DNA of 64,000 nt from Peltaster fructicola (taxonomy: Eukaryota > Ascomycota > Dothideomycetes): assembly GCA_001592805.2 (NCBI GenBank), contig CP051140.1, positions 1,055,501 to 1,119,500 of the forward strand. The letters run 5' to 3'. The notes under the pieces are model-generated. The model was not told where the DNA came from. It was given only the letters and a program-made list of their open reading frames with translations, and searched no databases. The position numbers and the translations under genes are program-made. Positions 45,899 to 55,730 of the stretch are shown piece by piece (position 1 is the first letter of the stretch; every line of letters starts with the position of its first letter).

Positions 45899-46981
45899 GA
45901 TGGTTATCGTCAAAGATGATCAATTGGAAGACAAGTGCAAGAGGATGGGTGTGCACTGTTATAAACAATTAGATGTGTCTTCTGGCCAGCCCCACCAGAG
46001 CAATGATGAGTGACGCAGGGTCGTAGGTGGCAGACGCTCTGCGCACGTTGTGGCTTCCCAGCCAATTGGGAAATATTTAGGACGGTCTGAAATTGGCTGC
46101 TCTATTTTTCGACGACATCCGCTGTAACATAATCAGACTTTTCAGCCTCTTCTTCACACTGCATGTTACTACCCTCGTGGTCATCTAGTAAGCACGTTAT
46201 GGTGCCATGGTGCTGTCAGCTGCAGACATGGCTTCGCTTGAAACAAGCTCAGGTCGCCATCGCCTGGAATGAAGATTTGATCTGTAGAAGAGGTTACATC
46301 CACCATTGACTTGAGGTATCATTTGACGGTGCCAAGTCGGAACCAAAATGCCTTGAGGCGCCACCAGCAGTGAGCATAGAGTCCTTCAATGATCATCTTG
46401 GTTCTACAGCTGGGTGATGACCATCAGAGCTTTTAGTATAGGCTCCCGTTGCTGTGGCCGTTCGAGCTTTTGGCGAGCACGTACAATAACATGGCACTCG
46501 TTGACAGCAGTTCATAGCTGTCCATTCGCCATTCTCTAGTATGAGCATGAATACTGCTTGTTCTTTCAATTTGCAAGCAAGGTGCTGCGGACTCTTTGCA
46601 TGTCCTGAGCGCACAGCCTGGCGCAGTTCCGCGATATCTGCACAGCAACAAGAGGACACTGCAGCACTTCTCATGGCGACAAGAAGACAAGACGTGTTGC
46701 AGGACGTGAGGTAGGTTGGGCGACGGCCAATAGCATTGACAATTAACGTCAGCGACCATCGAGTCAGCATCGCCAGTCAATATGAAGTTGTTTGTGGTTA
46801 GAGCGCTTCAATCCAGCCTATGTGATGGTCCAACCTATGCAAGAACACAATGCCCACATTCACTTGACGGTAGGTAAGCTCAGGCGACTTCCCACCTGCT
46901 TATAAGCTCTCGACGGCGGACAGTCCTGACAAACACAACTTCACATTTTACGTCAGTACCACATTATCCAGAAGGACAGGC
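45899..46981. promoter_or_regulatory. Promoters of UAP1 and the Ser-rich protein gene
   Basis: 1.08 kb between divergent starts. A minus-strand ATG frame (46780-46433) and an overlapping one have no recognisable features. No specific element is assigned. Confidence 0.4.
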
Positions 46982-48058
46982 ATGAACTATTCCCTGGAGG
47001 ACCAACGAGCTGCATGGCCGCAGCAGCACCAGCAGAAGCAGAAGGAGACTGTTCGAGCAGAAGATGCTTCCGGTGAGTGGGCTTCGACTTCTTCCTCCTC
47101 AGGCTACACGTGGTCCATACCACCTCACAGCGCGATCCGAGTCCCAGGTCTCATCATGACCTCAGCTGGTGGAGTTCGAGCGCGGTACAGTCCACCACCC
47201 TTCATGAACCTACACGACGTCAATCATCTTGATCGTCCTGGCGTCCGCGAGCGCTGCTGGAAACAGTGCGGAATTTTGAACGCAGCACATGGTCCAGAGC
47301 CCATGGTCGAGCCACAAGATGTTCTACCTCCACCACAGGTTGCGCAGTCCGGCCATCGCACCCGTACGCCATCTACAGCTTCTCGAGTCAGTCGACTTGT
47401 GAGCTCTGCGTCCATCCGTAGCAAGACTAGCATCTCCAGCATCTCTTCAAATTTGAAGCAAGTTGCCTCGCGTTTCGCCAAGACTTTATCAGACAAGGGA
47501 AAGTCCTTGATGGGTCGCCGAGTCAAGAGCGACGAGACTCGATCGCGAACGGTCAAGACGCTCATTTCAGGCCCAACCATAGTGTCGCCGACGCAATTGA
47601 GCGATGGAGGTCCTGTCCTGCAGCGAACAGACTTTTCATCGGTAAATCTTACGATTGCTATGCCTCGATCGACAGAGGGCTGCATAAGCCTTCCATCAGA
47701 TCAGTCTCTCAAGCCAGCAAAGTTGAGACATCAACGTGGCTTCAATGATCTGCACAAGGCCGCGATTCGTCCTCTATCCCGATTCTCCGATTACTCTTCG
47801 AGTCCCGAAGTAAGTGATTATCAGAAGTTCCTGGCTGCAGCTGCAGATCATGAACAAGGAGATGAAGCAGAAAACACATCTCTAACAGCACATACGCATA
47901 GTGACAATGCCACCGTCATCATCCGCAAGCACTTGAACGTCACAGCCAAGGAGGATAGGAAAGTGCCTAGGTCTCAACCAGGCCAAGGCAGCGATGGACA
48001 AGAGGCGTTGCAGAAGTTGACGTTCATTGAGACCGGAGAGGAAGGTTTCTTCATCTGA
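46982..48058 (+). CDS. Unrecognised Ser-rich basic protein
   Basis: Single-exon frame of 358 residues starting at ATG 46982. I do not recognise it. The N-terminus is Gln-rich (AAWPQQHQQKQKE). The middle is rich in Ser and Arg/Lys with regular spacing (RTPSTASRVSRLVSSASIRS, SISSISSNLKQVASRFAKTL), which could form a short amphipathic or phosphorylated region. A conserved-looking RGFNDLHKAAIRPLSRFSDYSSSPE segment lies near residue 255. No transmembrane segment, signal peptide or catalytic motif is visible. Frame length and codon pattern support a real gene; expression data would settle it. Confidence 0.65.
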   Translation: MNYSLEDQRAAWPQQHQQKQKETVRAEDASGEWASTSSSSGYTWSIPPHSAIRVPGLIMTSAGGVRARYSPPPFMNLHDVNHLDRPGVRERCWKQCGILNAAHGPEPMVEPQDVLPPPQVAQSGHRTRTPSTASRVSRLVSSASIRSKTSISSISSNLKQVASRFAKTLSDKGKSLMGRRVKSDETRSRTVKTLISGPTIVSPTQLSDGGPVLQRTDFSSVNLTIAMPRSTEGCISLPSDQSLKPAKLRHQRGFNDLHKAAIRPLSRFSDYSSSPEVSDYQKFLAAAADHEQGDEAENTSLTAHTHSDNATVIIRKHLNVTAKEDRKVPRSQPGQGSDGQEALQKLTFIETGEEGFFI

Positions 48059-48948
48059 AGCAAAGTCGACGACTACGGTAACAATGAGATGAGGTTGAAG
48101 ATGTCGCCACGCTGAACCATCGAGTGCGAAGCAATCCTTACACCAAAGCAGACGATCAGCACCACGAAGAAGCTGAGGTCAGGAGCTGAAAGAGCGCTCC
48201 CTGTATCCATACTAGCCGAAGAAGAACTCTGCTGTGCAGTTGATCTTCTCGTCTTCTATCCATATTGATTAGCGTAGTAGACAGTGGCTCAGCCAACCAG
48301 ATTGCAAGACTGAACGACACATCTCACCAAGACAAGCTCAAGCTTTCATACCCCTGACTTCTTCTTGCCGTAGTAGCACAAGCAGCGTGTTGAGCTCCGC
48401 GCATGCACAACGTTACGCAGAATGTGCCCGAGAGCAAGATGTGATGCGGATGATGAGGTTCGAGACAAGGTATCGTCCGTAGGCCGCCAATTGTAGTGCC
48501 CCTTCGTAAGCAATATGCGGAGTATGAACAGGTTGTCGAAAGGGAGTCGAAGAGAGAGCTGGCCACCCTATTGTGCAAAATCAGCAGCTTCGATGCTTCC
48601 TCCTCTCCTTATCTTCTACACATGCAGCTAATGAAGTGCAGCTGAGTATTTCGCAGCAAGAGTTGATTGCTTTGTTGCGCCATCAGCAAAGGAGCCACGC
48701 TACGCGTTACGCTTATCCGATCCTCGCGACTCGCGCATCGTCCCTGGGAAAGATCATCCCTCCTCGAGTTCAACGACCCTTCTCGTTCACACTTTGACAT
48801 CTGGTCGGTCGCTCGATCAGATGCTACGACTCTTTTATCTTCGAAAAAGTGCACTCTAGCCCGACTCAACCAATTCCGTTCCTCTACACTCTTTCACCAC
48901 CTGTTCGCGGTACACAACCGTTCCTCGGGGATCTAAATCTCCCACAGT
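48059..48948. promoter_or_regulatory. Promoter and leader of the EMP70 gene
   Basis: 890 bases with no supported gene. The 150 bases before ATG 48949 are pyrimidine-rich, a common feature of fungal leaders. Confidence 0.45.
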
Positions 48949-51171
48949 ATGGCTCACGACTTTAGAGTAACCTGTGCTGCACTGGTGCTTCTGTGCTTGC
49001 GACTCACCTCAGCTTTCTACATTCCTGGTACGGACGCCAATTGCCGTGTGTGTAAATCTCATGATACTAACGAATGCTTCAGGCTGGTCGATACGATCAT
49101 GGTCGGATGGCGAGGCTGTCCCTCTCTTTGTCAACAAGGCATACAGTGATCATAGCGAGATACAGTACGCATATGCAGAACTACCTTTCGTCTGCGACTT
49201 CAAAGGAAGACAGCATGGTCTCGGCTTCATCTCTGGCAACCATGTAGCACTCAACATCGGCGAAGTGCTCAACGGGGACCGCATCATCGTTTCAGACTAC
49301 GACATCGAAATGGGCAAGGACGATGAAGCACACTACCTGTGTAGCAAAGAGATCGACAGAGCAGGACTTCAAAAGCCATCGAGATCGTAAAGAAGGATAT
49401 GTTGCTGAATGGATTGTGGACAACCTACCTGGAGCAACGAGCTTCGTAACGATCGACAAGAGCAGGAAGTATTACGCAACTGGATTTAAGCTGGGCTACG
49501 AAGACTACTCGACTGTGACGGGCAAGCCTACATACTACCTCAACAACCATGTCACGCTTGTGCTTCGTTACAACAAAAGGGCGCAAAGAAGGTCATTGTT
49601 GGCTTCGAGATCTACACCAAGTCCATCGAGGCTGGCAACCGTGATGAGTTCGGTCTGCCAGCAGACCTCCACAACGTCCACCGTGGCCTTGAGCTCTCGA
49701 TGGCACACAACTCCACCAACTTGAGCATGACACACGAGTTCAGCAATAGCATCGGCGAGGACGATGGTAATGCAGATGCGAAGCTGACAATCCCTTACAC
49801 TTACAGCGTCTATTTCCGTGAGGACGACAAGATTGGCTGGGCCAACCGTTGGGATCTCTATTTCGTCAACCAAGAAGAAAGCACAAAAATTCATTGGCTG
49901 TCGATTGTGAACTCACTGGTTATTGCTGCTATCCTGTCGGCAATTGTCGTTGTCATCCTTGCTCGAACCATCAGCCGTGACATCAAGGGCGTCAAGGATG
50001 GTGCTCTCGAGGACGGAACTCGCAAGATCAGACGCAAAGGTCCTCGCTCTCCACGCAAGAGTACTGAGAAGGGAGGCTTGCTTGATCAGCCAGATGTTGA
50101 CCCGAACAGTGCCATTGAGGATGATCTTGCATCTGAGGAAGAGCTTGAAGACCTGACCGGCTGGAAACTCGTCCATGGGGACGTGTTCCGGGCTCCTGCA
50201 TTCGGTACTGTCCTTGCACCACTGGTTGGGTCTGGCACACAGTTGCTGCTCATGGCACTAGGGCTGATAGCTCTGGCCTGCTTTGGCGTATTGAACCCAA
50301 GCTTCAGAGGTGGTTTTATCTCCGTAGGGCTGGCGCTCTTCATTCTGGCCGGCGTCATCTCCGGATACTTCAGTGCACGAATCTACAAGACCTTCGGTGG
50401 CACTGTCTGGAAGCAGAACGCCTTATTGACCGCAAGTCTGTTCCCTGGCTTGCTCTTTGCAACAGTCTTTATACTCAACCTCTTCGTCTGGGCTCAGGCT
50501 TCCTCAACAGCTATTCCGGTGGGCACTCTCGTTGCTGTAGTAGCTCTATGGCTCCTAATTCAGCTGCCACTGGTCTACTTCGGCTCTTGGTATGGCTTCG
50601 TACGCGCAGGCGCATACATTCATCCAATCAAAGCCACTACAGTTCCTCGACAGATTCCTAGGACGGCGTGGTCCCGGCGAGGTCTGCAAGCGATCTTCCT
50701 GACTGGCATTGTTCCTTTTGCAGTCATCTGGATCGAGCTGCTATTCGTCTTCCGCAGCATGTGGCAGGACAAGAGCGGATATTATTATGTCTTCGGCTTC
50801 ATGACAGTCGTGAGTGCTATCCTCATTCTGGCTGTGATGGAGACTACAGTCATTGCTGTATACACTCAGCTCTGTGCAGAGGTACGCTGTACAATTATCA
50901 TCACACAAGAGACATTACTAACATACATCAGGACTATCACTGGTGGTGGTCTTCCTTCTGCTTCGGTGCTTCATCTTCCATCTGGATCTTCGGCTACTGC
51001 GTCTACTACTTTTGTGTGCACTTGCACATCACCAGCATTGCATCAACAGTGCTGTTTTTCGCATATGCCTTCATGGCATGTACAGTCTACGGGCTTCTCA
51101 TGGGTACCGTAGGCTTCCTCACAGCATACGCATTTGTTCGACGCATCTACGGTGCAGTTAAGATCGACTGA
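48949..51171 (+). CDS. EMP70/TM9 superfamily (nonaspanin) endomembrane protein, frame interrupted three times
   Basis: Exons 48949-49027, 49083-50881 and 50932-51171. A signal peptide (ALVLLCLRLTSAFYIPG) leads into the lumenal domain: VPLFVNKAYSDHSEIQYAYAELPFVC, then EGYVAEWIVDNLPGATSFVT and RKYYATGFKLGYE. Nine transmembrane segments follow, with the TM9 features GGTVWKQNALLTASLFPG, FGSWYGF and a conserved YHWWWSSFCFGASSSIWIF after the last intron. It ends near FVRRIYGAVKID; the KxD end is the COPI/ER-Golgi signal used in this family. TM9 proteins sort membrane cargo, including metal transporters, in Golgi and endosomes. Coding continues through three frames, changing near 49371-49374, 49388-49396 and 49575-49578, each by one base in the same direction; two sites are AAAA runs. 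The rest is fully conserved, so sequence error is more likely than decay. Confidence 0.88.
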
Positions 51172-51517
51172 TTGGGAACTTGCTCTCATGGCTAGCATGC
51201 ATATCCTGGCCTGTGGACTAGGACTACCCGCAGTTTGGGCATATTGAGAGGATGCGACGCTCTCATGTTTGCGACATCACAAAGGCACCTGTCGAGCTGG
51301 CGCGACGGTGCGAGTTTTATCTCACTAGTAATGATCACAACGTATATAGTCTTAATGTAATAAGGTAACATCACGTTGCCGGGATCCATCGTGTTGCTGA
51401 GATCTGCGTGAGGTCTTTCGGGAGTGCCTGACGTCGCATGTACTTTTGCATCCACATGCAGACAATAATTTTTTGAGACTGAGCGATGACTCTCACGACT
51501 ACGACACCACCGCCATC
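51172..51517. promoter_or_regulatory. Promoter of RRP7
   Basis: 346 bases between tandem genes. Nothing specific stands out. Confidence 0.45.
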
Positions 51518-52432
51518 ATGCCTGCACAACAGATACCCAGCAGTGTGAATGAACTCACGGTTCTGCCTCTAAAGTATCCTGCGACCAAAGCCTTCCCGCA
51601 GGATGCTACACACTACCTTTACCTACGAGCAAATGCACCCAAGCTTCCCACAGAAGACACACCTCGCGAAGTCTTCCTAGTCAACGTGCCTATAGACGCA
51701 ACAGAGCTTCACATCAAGTCCCTGTTCGCGAACCAGCTTGGCGGCCCCCGAGTTGAGAGTGTCTCATTTGAAGGCACGAGGATAGGTCGTGGTATCACAG
51801 CACCAGTCGCATCAAAGAAGAAGCGAAAACGGGGTGAGGATGAGCCTGCACAGCTTGCCAGAGACGTCGGTGCTCTGCCGAAAGTATGGGATCGAGACCT
51901 ACATCAGAGTGGCAGCACTGCAGTAGTGACATTCGTCGACAAGCCGAGTGCAGAGATGGCGATGCGCGAGGCGAAAAAGGCTGCGAAGAGCAGCAAAGGA
52001 ATAGTCTGGGCATTAGATATGGACGGCAAGGTGCCATCACTAGGACGATCTAGATACGCAGCACATCACAAGCTTCGATATCCTCCAGCGACTCAGCTGC
52101 AAGCCAGTGTCGACACTTACATGGCCGCCTTTACAGCTGTAGAAGCTGAAAGAGCAAAGGCATTGGCGAAGCAGAGAGCAGTACCAGATGACGATGGCTT
52201 CATCACGGTCGTTAGAGGAGGACGTGCAGGACCTGCAAGAGAAGAAGAGGCCAAAGCCAAGGAGGAAGTGCTCAAACAACGCGAGAAGGACAGAGTCAAA
52301 GGCGACTTCTACAGATTCCAAGTACGGGAGAAGCGTAAGGAGGAAGCTCAGAAACTTGTCACAGAATTTGAGCAGGATCGCCAGAAAGTTGACGATATGC
52401 GCAAGAGGAAAGGCAGAATACGACCAGAATAG
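51518..52432 (+). CDS. RRP7: Ribosomal RNA-processing protein 7 (Rrp7)
   Basis: Nucleolar protein of the 90S pre-ribosome needed for 18S rRNA maturation and small-subunit export. Single exon, 304 residues from ATG 51518; the upstream open frame has no ATG. The N-terminal RRM-like fold includes THYLYLRANAPKL, REVFLVNVPIDATELHIKSLF, and STAVVTFVDKPSAEMAM. The conserved C-terminal Rrp7 domain carries DDDGFITVVRGG, a long charged helix, then KGDFYRFQVREKRKEEAQKL and KVDDMRKRKGRIRPE. In yeast it works with the UTP-C complex. MPP10 and NOC2 in the same window share the pathway. Confidence 0.95.
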   Translation: MPAQQIPSSVNELTVLPLKYPATKAFPQDATHYLYLRANAPKLPTEDTPREVFLVNVPIDATELHIKSLFANQLGGPRVESVSFEGTRIGRGITAPVASKKKRKRGEDEPAQLARDVGALPKVWDRDLHQSGSTAVVTFVDKPSAEMAMREAKKAAKSSKGIVWALDMDGKVPSLGRSRYAAHHKLRYPPATQLQASVDTYMAAFTAVEAERAKALAKQRAVPDDDGFITVVRGGRAGPAREEEAKAKEEVLKQREKDRVKGDFYRFQVREKRKEEAQKLVTEFEQDRQKVDDMRKRKGRIRPE

Positions 52433-52522
52433 TAGAAGCTCTCCGGGTATGATCTATCCTACGCAACGTAGCCGAAGTGACATATCTGTAAGAGACAGAT
52501 CGACCTCAACAGGACGCAGTCT

Positions 52523-55177
52523 TCAAGCAGTCTGCATCTTTGCCATGTGCTCAAGGCGGATGCTCACAGCACGTTTGTGAGCATCAAGCTGTTCCACAGC
52601 TGCCAACTGCATGACAGCTCCACCGACGTTGCGGAGACCTTCAGCAGTGAGCTTGGAGGATGTGATATGCTTCACATAACTTCCCAAGTTCACGCCCGAG
52701 TACTGCTTAGCATAGCCGTAGGTTGGCAAGCTGTGGTTCACTCCTGAGCTGTAATCACCAACACTCTCTGGCGTCCATTCACCAACAAAGACTGATCCAG
52801 CATTCTGTACCATTTCTCTCACAGCGACAGCATCAGCGACCTGCAGGATGAGATGCTCAGGCGCATACATATTTGACAGACGCATGGCCTCTTCGATGTT
52901 ATCGACAAGGAGGGTCACAGAGTGCTCGATTGCTCCCCTGACAAGATCGATTCTTGGTAGTGCGATGGCTTGCTTGTGTAGCTCGTCCTCAATAGCTTGT
53001 ACCTGGGCATCGTCCAAGCCCACAGTAATACAGATGACTTGGGAATCCACGCCGTGCTCGGCTTGGGAGAGCAGATCTGAAGCGACGAAGGCTGGATTTG
53101 CCGTCTTGTCTGCGATGACAAGCACTTCAGACGGACCAGCAGGCATGTCGATGCTAACGCTTGCTGTCGTGTCGTTGCTCACGACCATCTTGGCTGCAGT
53201 AACGAATTGGTTGCCAGGACCTAAGATTTTGTCGACCTTGCTGATGCTCTCGGTACCATAGGCCAGTGCAGCGACACCTTGAGCACCGCCAGCTAGCACA
53301 ATGCTCTCAGCACCAACCTTGTGCGCGACATACACGATCTCAGGAGTGACGCTGCCATCCGCACGAGGTGGTGTGGCAATGACAATCTTCTTGCAGCCGG
53401 CCACCATGGCGGGTACACCAAGCATCATTGCAGTCGAAGGCAAGACAGCTGTTCCACCAGGTACATATAGTCCTACTCGCTCGATTGGTCGTGCGAAGCG
53501 AGAACATACAACTCCAGGCATTGTCTCGACTTCTAGTGGCTTTGACTCTTTCTGCGCGGCGTGGAACTTTCGGATGTTCTCGAAGCTGATATCAATCGCA
53601 TCAATGGTAGCTTGTGGCAGTTGCATAAGTTCTGGTGCGAACGGTGCATTCAGCACTGGTGAGGTCAGACTAGTTGCCTTCTCAAACTTGTGTGTGTACT
53701 CGAGCACAGCCTTATCTCCTCGTTCACGGATGTCCTTGATGATAGGGTTGACTATGCCCATGATCTTGTCTGTGCTGCGTTGCGAGGGTCGCTTCAGGAC
53801 TTCCTCTATCGATGCTGGAGTGTGTTGTGACGTGACGAATCTTCGCATCTGGATGCGACCTTGGGAGTTGAATCCGGCAGGATCATCCTTACTCTTTGGC
53901 TGCGATTCAGCCTCACGGACTGTCTCTTTGGGGACACCATTAGTCTCTGCTGTGGTGACGCCAAACTTCTGAGCATATGGTCCCTTGGCGTCTCCCTTTC
54001 TACGCTTCACCTTGACACTCTTAGCATCGAGATTCCTCTCGATGTCCTCCAGAGATACACCTGCTGCTACAGCTCTTGTCAAGGCAAAGTACAGCAGATC
54101 GGCGGCTTCTGCTGCAATGTCCGGCTTCGAGGTTGCTTCACACAGCTCAGCCGCCTCCTCCATGATCTTCGCGTTGAGCATCTTCGGGTCGTTGAAGAGT
54201 CTTGCAGTATAGGAACCAGCAGGCGCAGATTCTTTCCTGCTTTGGAGAGTCTTCTGCAGCTTGGAGAGGCCTCGATATTGGCCGAAACAGCTAGGTGTCT
54301 GGAGGTGACAGAATCCTTTGCCCTGTTGTCGGACAGTGAAACAAAGACAGTCGTGATCGCAATCGAGCTCGATTCGTACCAGCTCTTGCCAGTCGCCGCT
54401 TGTATCGCCCTTACGCCAGAGTCCTCGCTTGCGGCTCCAGTAGACTCCTCGTCCAGATCGTATGCTTTCGGCGACACTCTCTTCGTTGCTGTAGACTAGA
54501 CCGAGAGCCACTCCACGCTCATCGGCGACGAGCGTCGCTAGAAGTCCATCTGGTCGGTCGCTCTTGGCACGAGCAAGCAGGAGTGAAGCGACTCGTATCT
54601 GATCTGCTGACTCTGCCAGTGTCGAGAGCTGTGTTGCTGGGATGACAGGTATGACTGCCTGTCGTGCAAGCTCTACGGCCTCGCTTTCACTCCAAACTGA
54701 CTTTGAGACGTAAAGAGGTGGAGTCTTGCCGCCAAGCTGCTGCACAAGGTTGGCTACACTCTCAGCATTGCCAATGTTTTGTAGGAACAAGCCAGAGGTT
54801 GATCCGTTGAGTAGTGAAGTCACATCGTTGGTGGCCGCACCCGGTGCTAGAACGAGGCGTGTCTGGTCAAGGTTGGAAACATTCAATAGAGCAGAGAACT
54901 GGTCTTCCGTAACAAAGACCTTGGCAGCTCCAGCATCTAGAACATCGACGATATCCTGCTGCGTCTCGAGTGTAGAGACCTCCAAGTAGACTGGGTATCT
55001 GCCAACAGCATCCTTCAGTAAGGTGAAAGCATTGTCGAGTGATGAGGTCGAAGCCTTGACGAATATGCCACCAACGAACTGCAATGTCCTCGATGTCAGC
55101 AACGCTGCAAAATCAGGACTTGCGATGTCAATTGCTGCCAGGTAAGGTGGCAGGTGTTCCGTCTCGTTGTGCGCCAT
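52523..55177 (-). CDS. HIS4: Histidine biosynthesis trifunctional protein (HIS4)
   Basis: Single exon, 884 residues. Three enzymes in order: phosphoribosyl-AMP cyclohydrolase (about residues 230-300; WRKGDTSGDWQELVRIELDCDHD, with QTPSCFGQ), phosphoribosyl-ATP pyrophosphohydrolase (about 310-400; KIMEEAAELCEA and DIAAEAADLLYF), and histidinol dehydrogenase (about 440-875; VGLYVPGGTAVLPSTAMML, GPGNQFVTAAKMVV, DMPAGPSEVLVIAD, SQAEHGVDSQV, APEHLIL). They catalyse steps 2, 3 and the last two oxidations of histidine synthesis. The first about 220 residues are the extra fungal N-terminal region. I see no exact TGASTCA Gcn4/Cpc1 site in the 553-base shared promoter with NOC2. Confidence 0.97.
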   Translation of the reverse strand: MAHNETEHLPPYLAAIDIASPDFAALLTSRTLQFVGGIFVKASTSSLDNAFTLLKDAVGRYPVYLEVSTLETQQDIVDVLDAGAAKVFVTEDQFSALLNVSNLDQTRLVLAPGAATNDVTSLLNGSTSGLFLQNIGNAESVANLVQQLGGKTPPLYVSKSVWSESEAVELARQAVIPVIPATQLSTLAESADQIRVASLLLARAKSDRPDGLLATLVADERGVALGLVYSNEESVAESIRSGRGVYWSRKRGLWRKGDTSGDWQELVRIELDCDHDCLCFTVRQQGKGFCHLQTPSCFGQYRGLSKLQKTLQSRKESAPAGSYTARLFNDPKMLNAKIMEEAAELCEATSKPDIAAEAADLLYFALTRAVAAGVSLEDIERNLDAKSVKVKRRKGDAKGPYAQKFGVTTAETNGVPKETVREAESQPKSKDDPAGFNSQGRIQMRRFVTSQHTPASIEEVLKRPSQRSTDKIMGIVNPIIKDIRERGDKAVLEYTHKFEKATSLTSPVLNAPFAPELMQLPQATIDAIDISFENIRKFHAAQKESKPLEVETMPGVVCSRFARPIERVGLYVPGGTAVLPSTAMMLGVPAMVAGCKKIVIATPPRADGSVTPEIVYVAHKVGAESIVLAGGAQGVAALAYGTESISKVDKILGPGNQFVTAAKMVVSNDTTASVSIDMPAGPSEVLVIADKTANPAFVASDLLSQAEHGVDSQVICITVGLDDAQVQAIEDELHKQAIALPRIDLVRGAIEHSVTLLVDNIEEAMRLSNMYAPEHLILQVADAVAVREMVQNAGSVFVGEWTPESVGDYSSGVNHSLPTYGYAKQYSGVNLGSYVKHITSSKLTAEGLRNVGGAVMQLAAVEQLDAHKRAVSIRLEHMAKMQTA

Positions 55178-55730
55178 GTTGATCGATTGTACTCAATGAC
55201 TAAAACGATCTCAGATTCACCATATGAGATCGAATAATCTTTGTCAATGAGGGTCTCGACCATCGTCACTGATTGCTGCAGGGCCGGTCACGGCGACCCA
55301 ATGATTCACTACCTAAAAAATTCCTCACGGAGAGATCCGCATCTTATCAACCCACCGCAAGACCTCAGAACTGCTGGACATTACTAGCGCTGCGTATCTG
55401 ATCAGAGTGGTGGATGTAGCTGGTGCCTGCGAGACGATAGAGTATGGCATCTTATAGTTAACTTGCGCCCTGCCGTCGCAGCTGTCGATGCTGCTCGATT
55501 GCAAAAGGTTACTGAGCACTGTCTTGGACGAACGAGCTCATATAGACGAGCCGTTGTCGTGAGATCGCTGATTGTCGAGTGACCCGAAGATTAGATGCAG
55601 TACAGTAGACGATAAAGATGCATCGTTTGGTCTATCTTCGAGGCAATAGGGAAGTCATCCAGCGCACGGACCATCATCTTGATCTTCACTCAAAACTCAA
55701 ACCAAAAAAGTTGCAGAATATCCACTCGAC
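55178..55730. promoter_or_regulatory. Shared promoter region, HIS4 / NOC2
   Basis: 553 bases between divergent starts. I looked for TGASTCA Cpc1/Gcn4 boxes and found only partial matches (for example ATGACTA near 55198). Confidence 0.5.

Noticed and set aside
53301-53972. 223-codon open frame on the plus strand
   Set aside because: Antisense to the histidinol dehydrogenase domain of HIS4.
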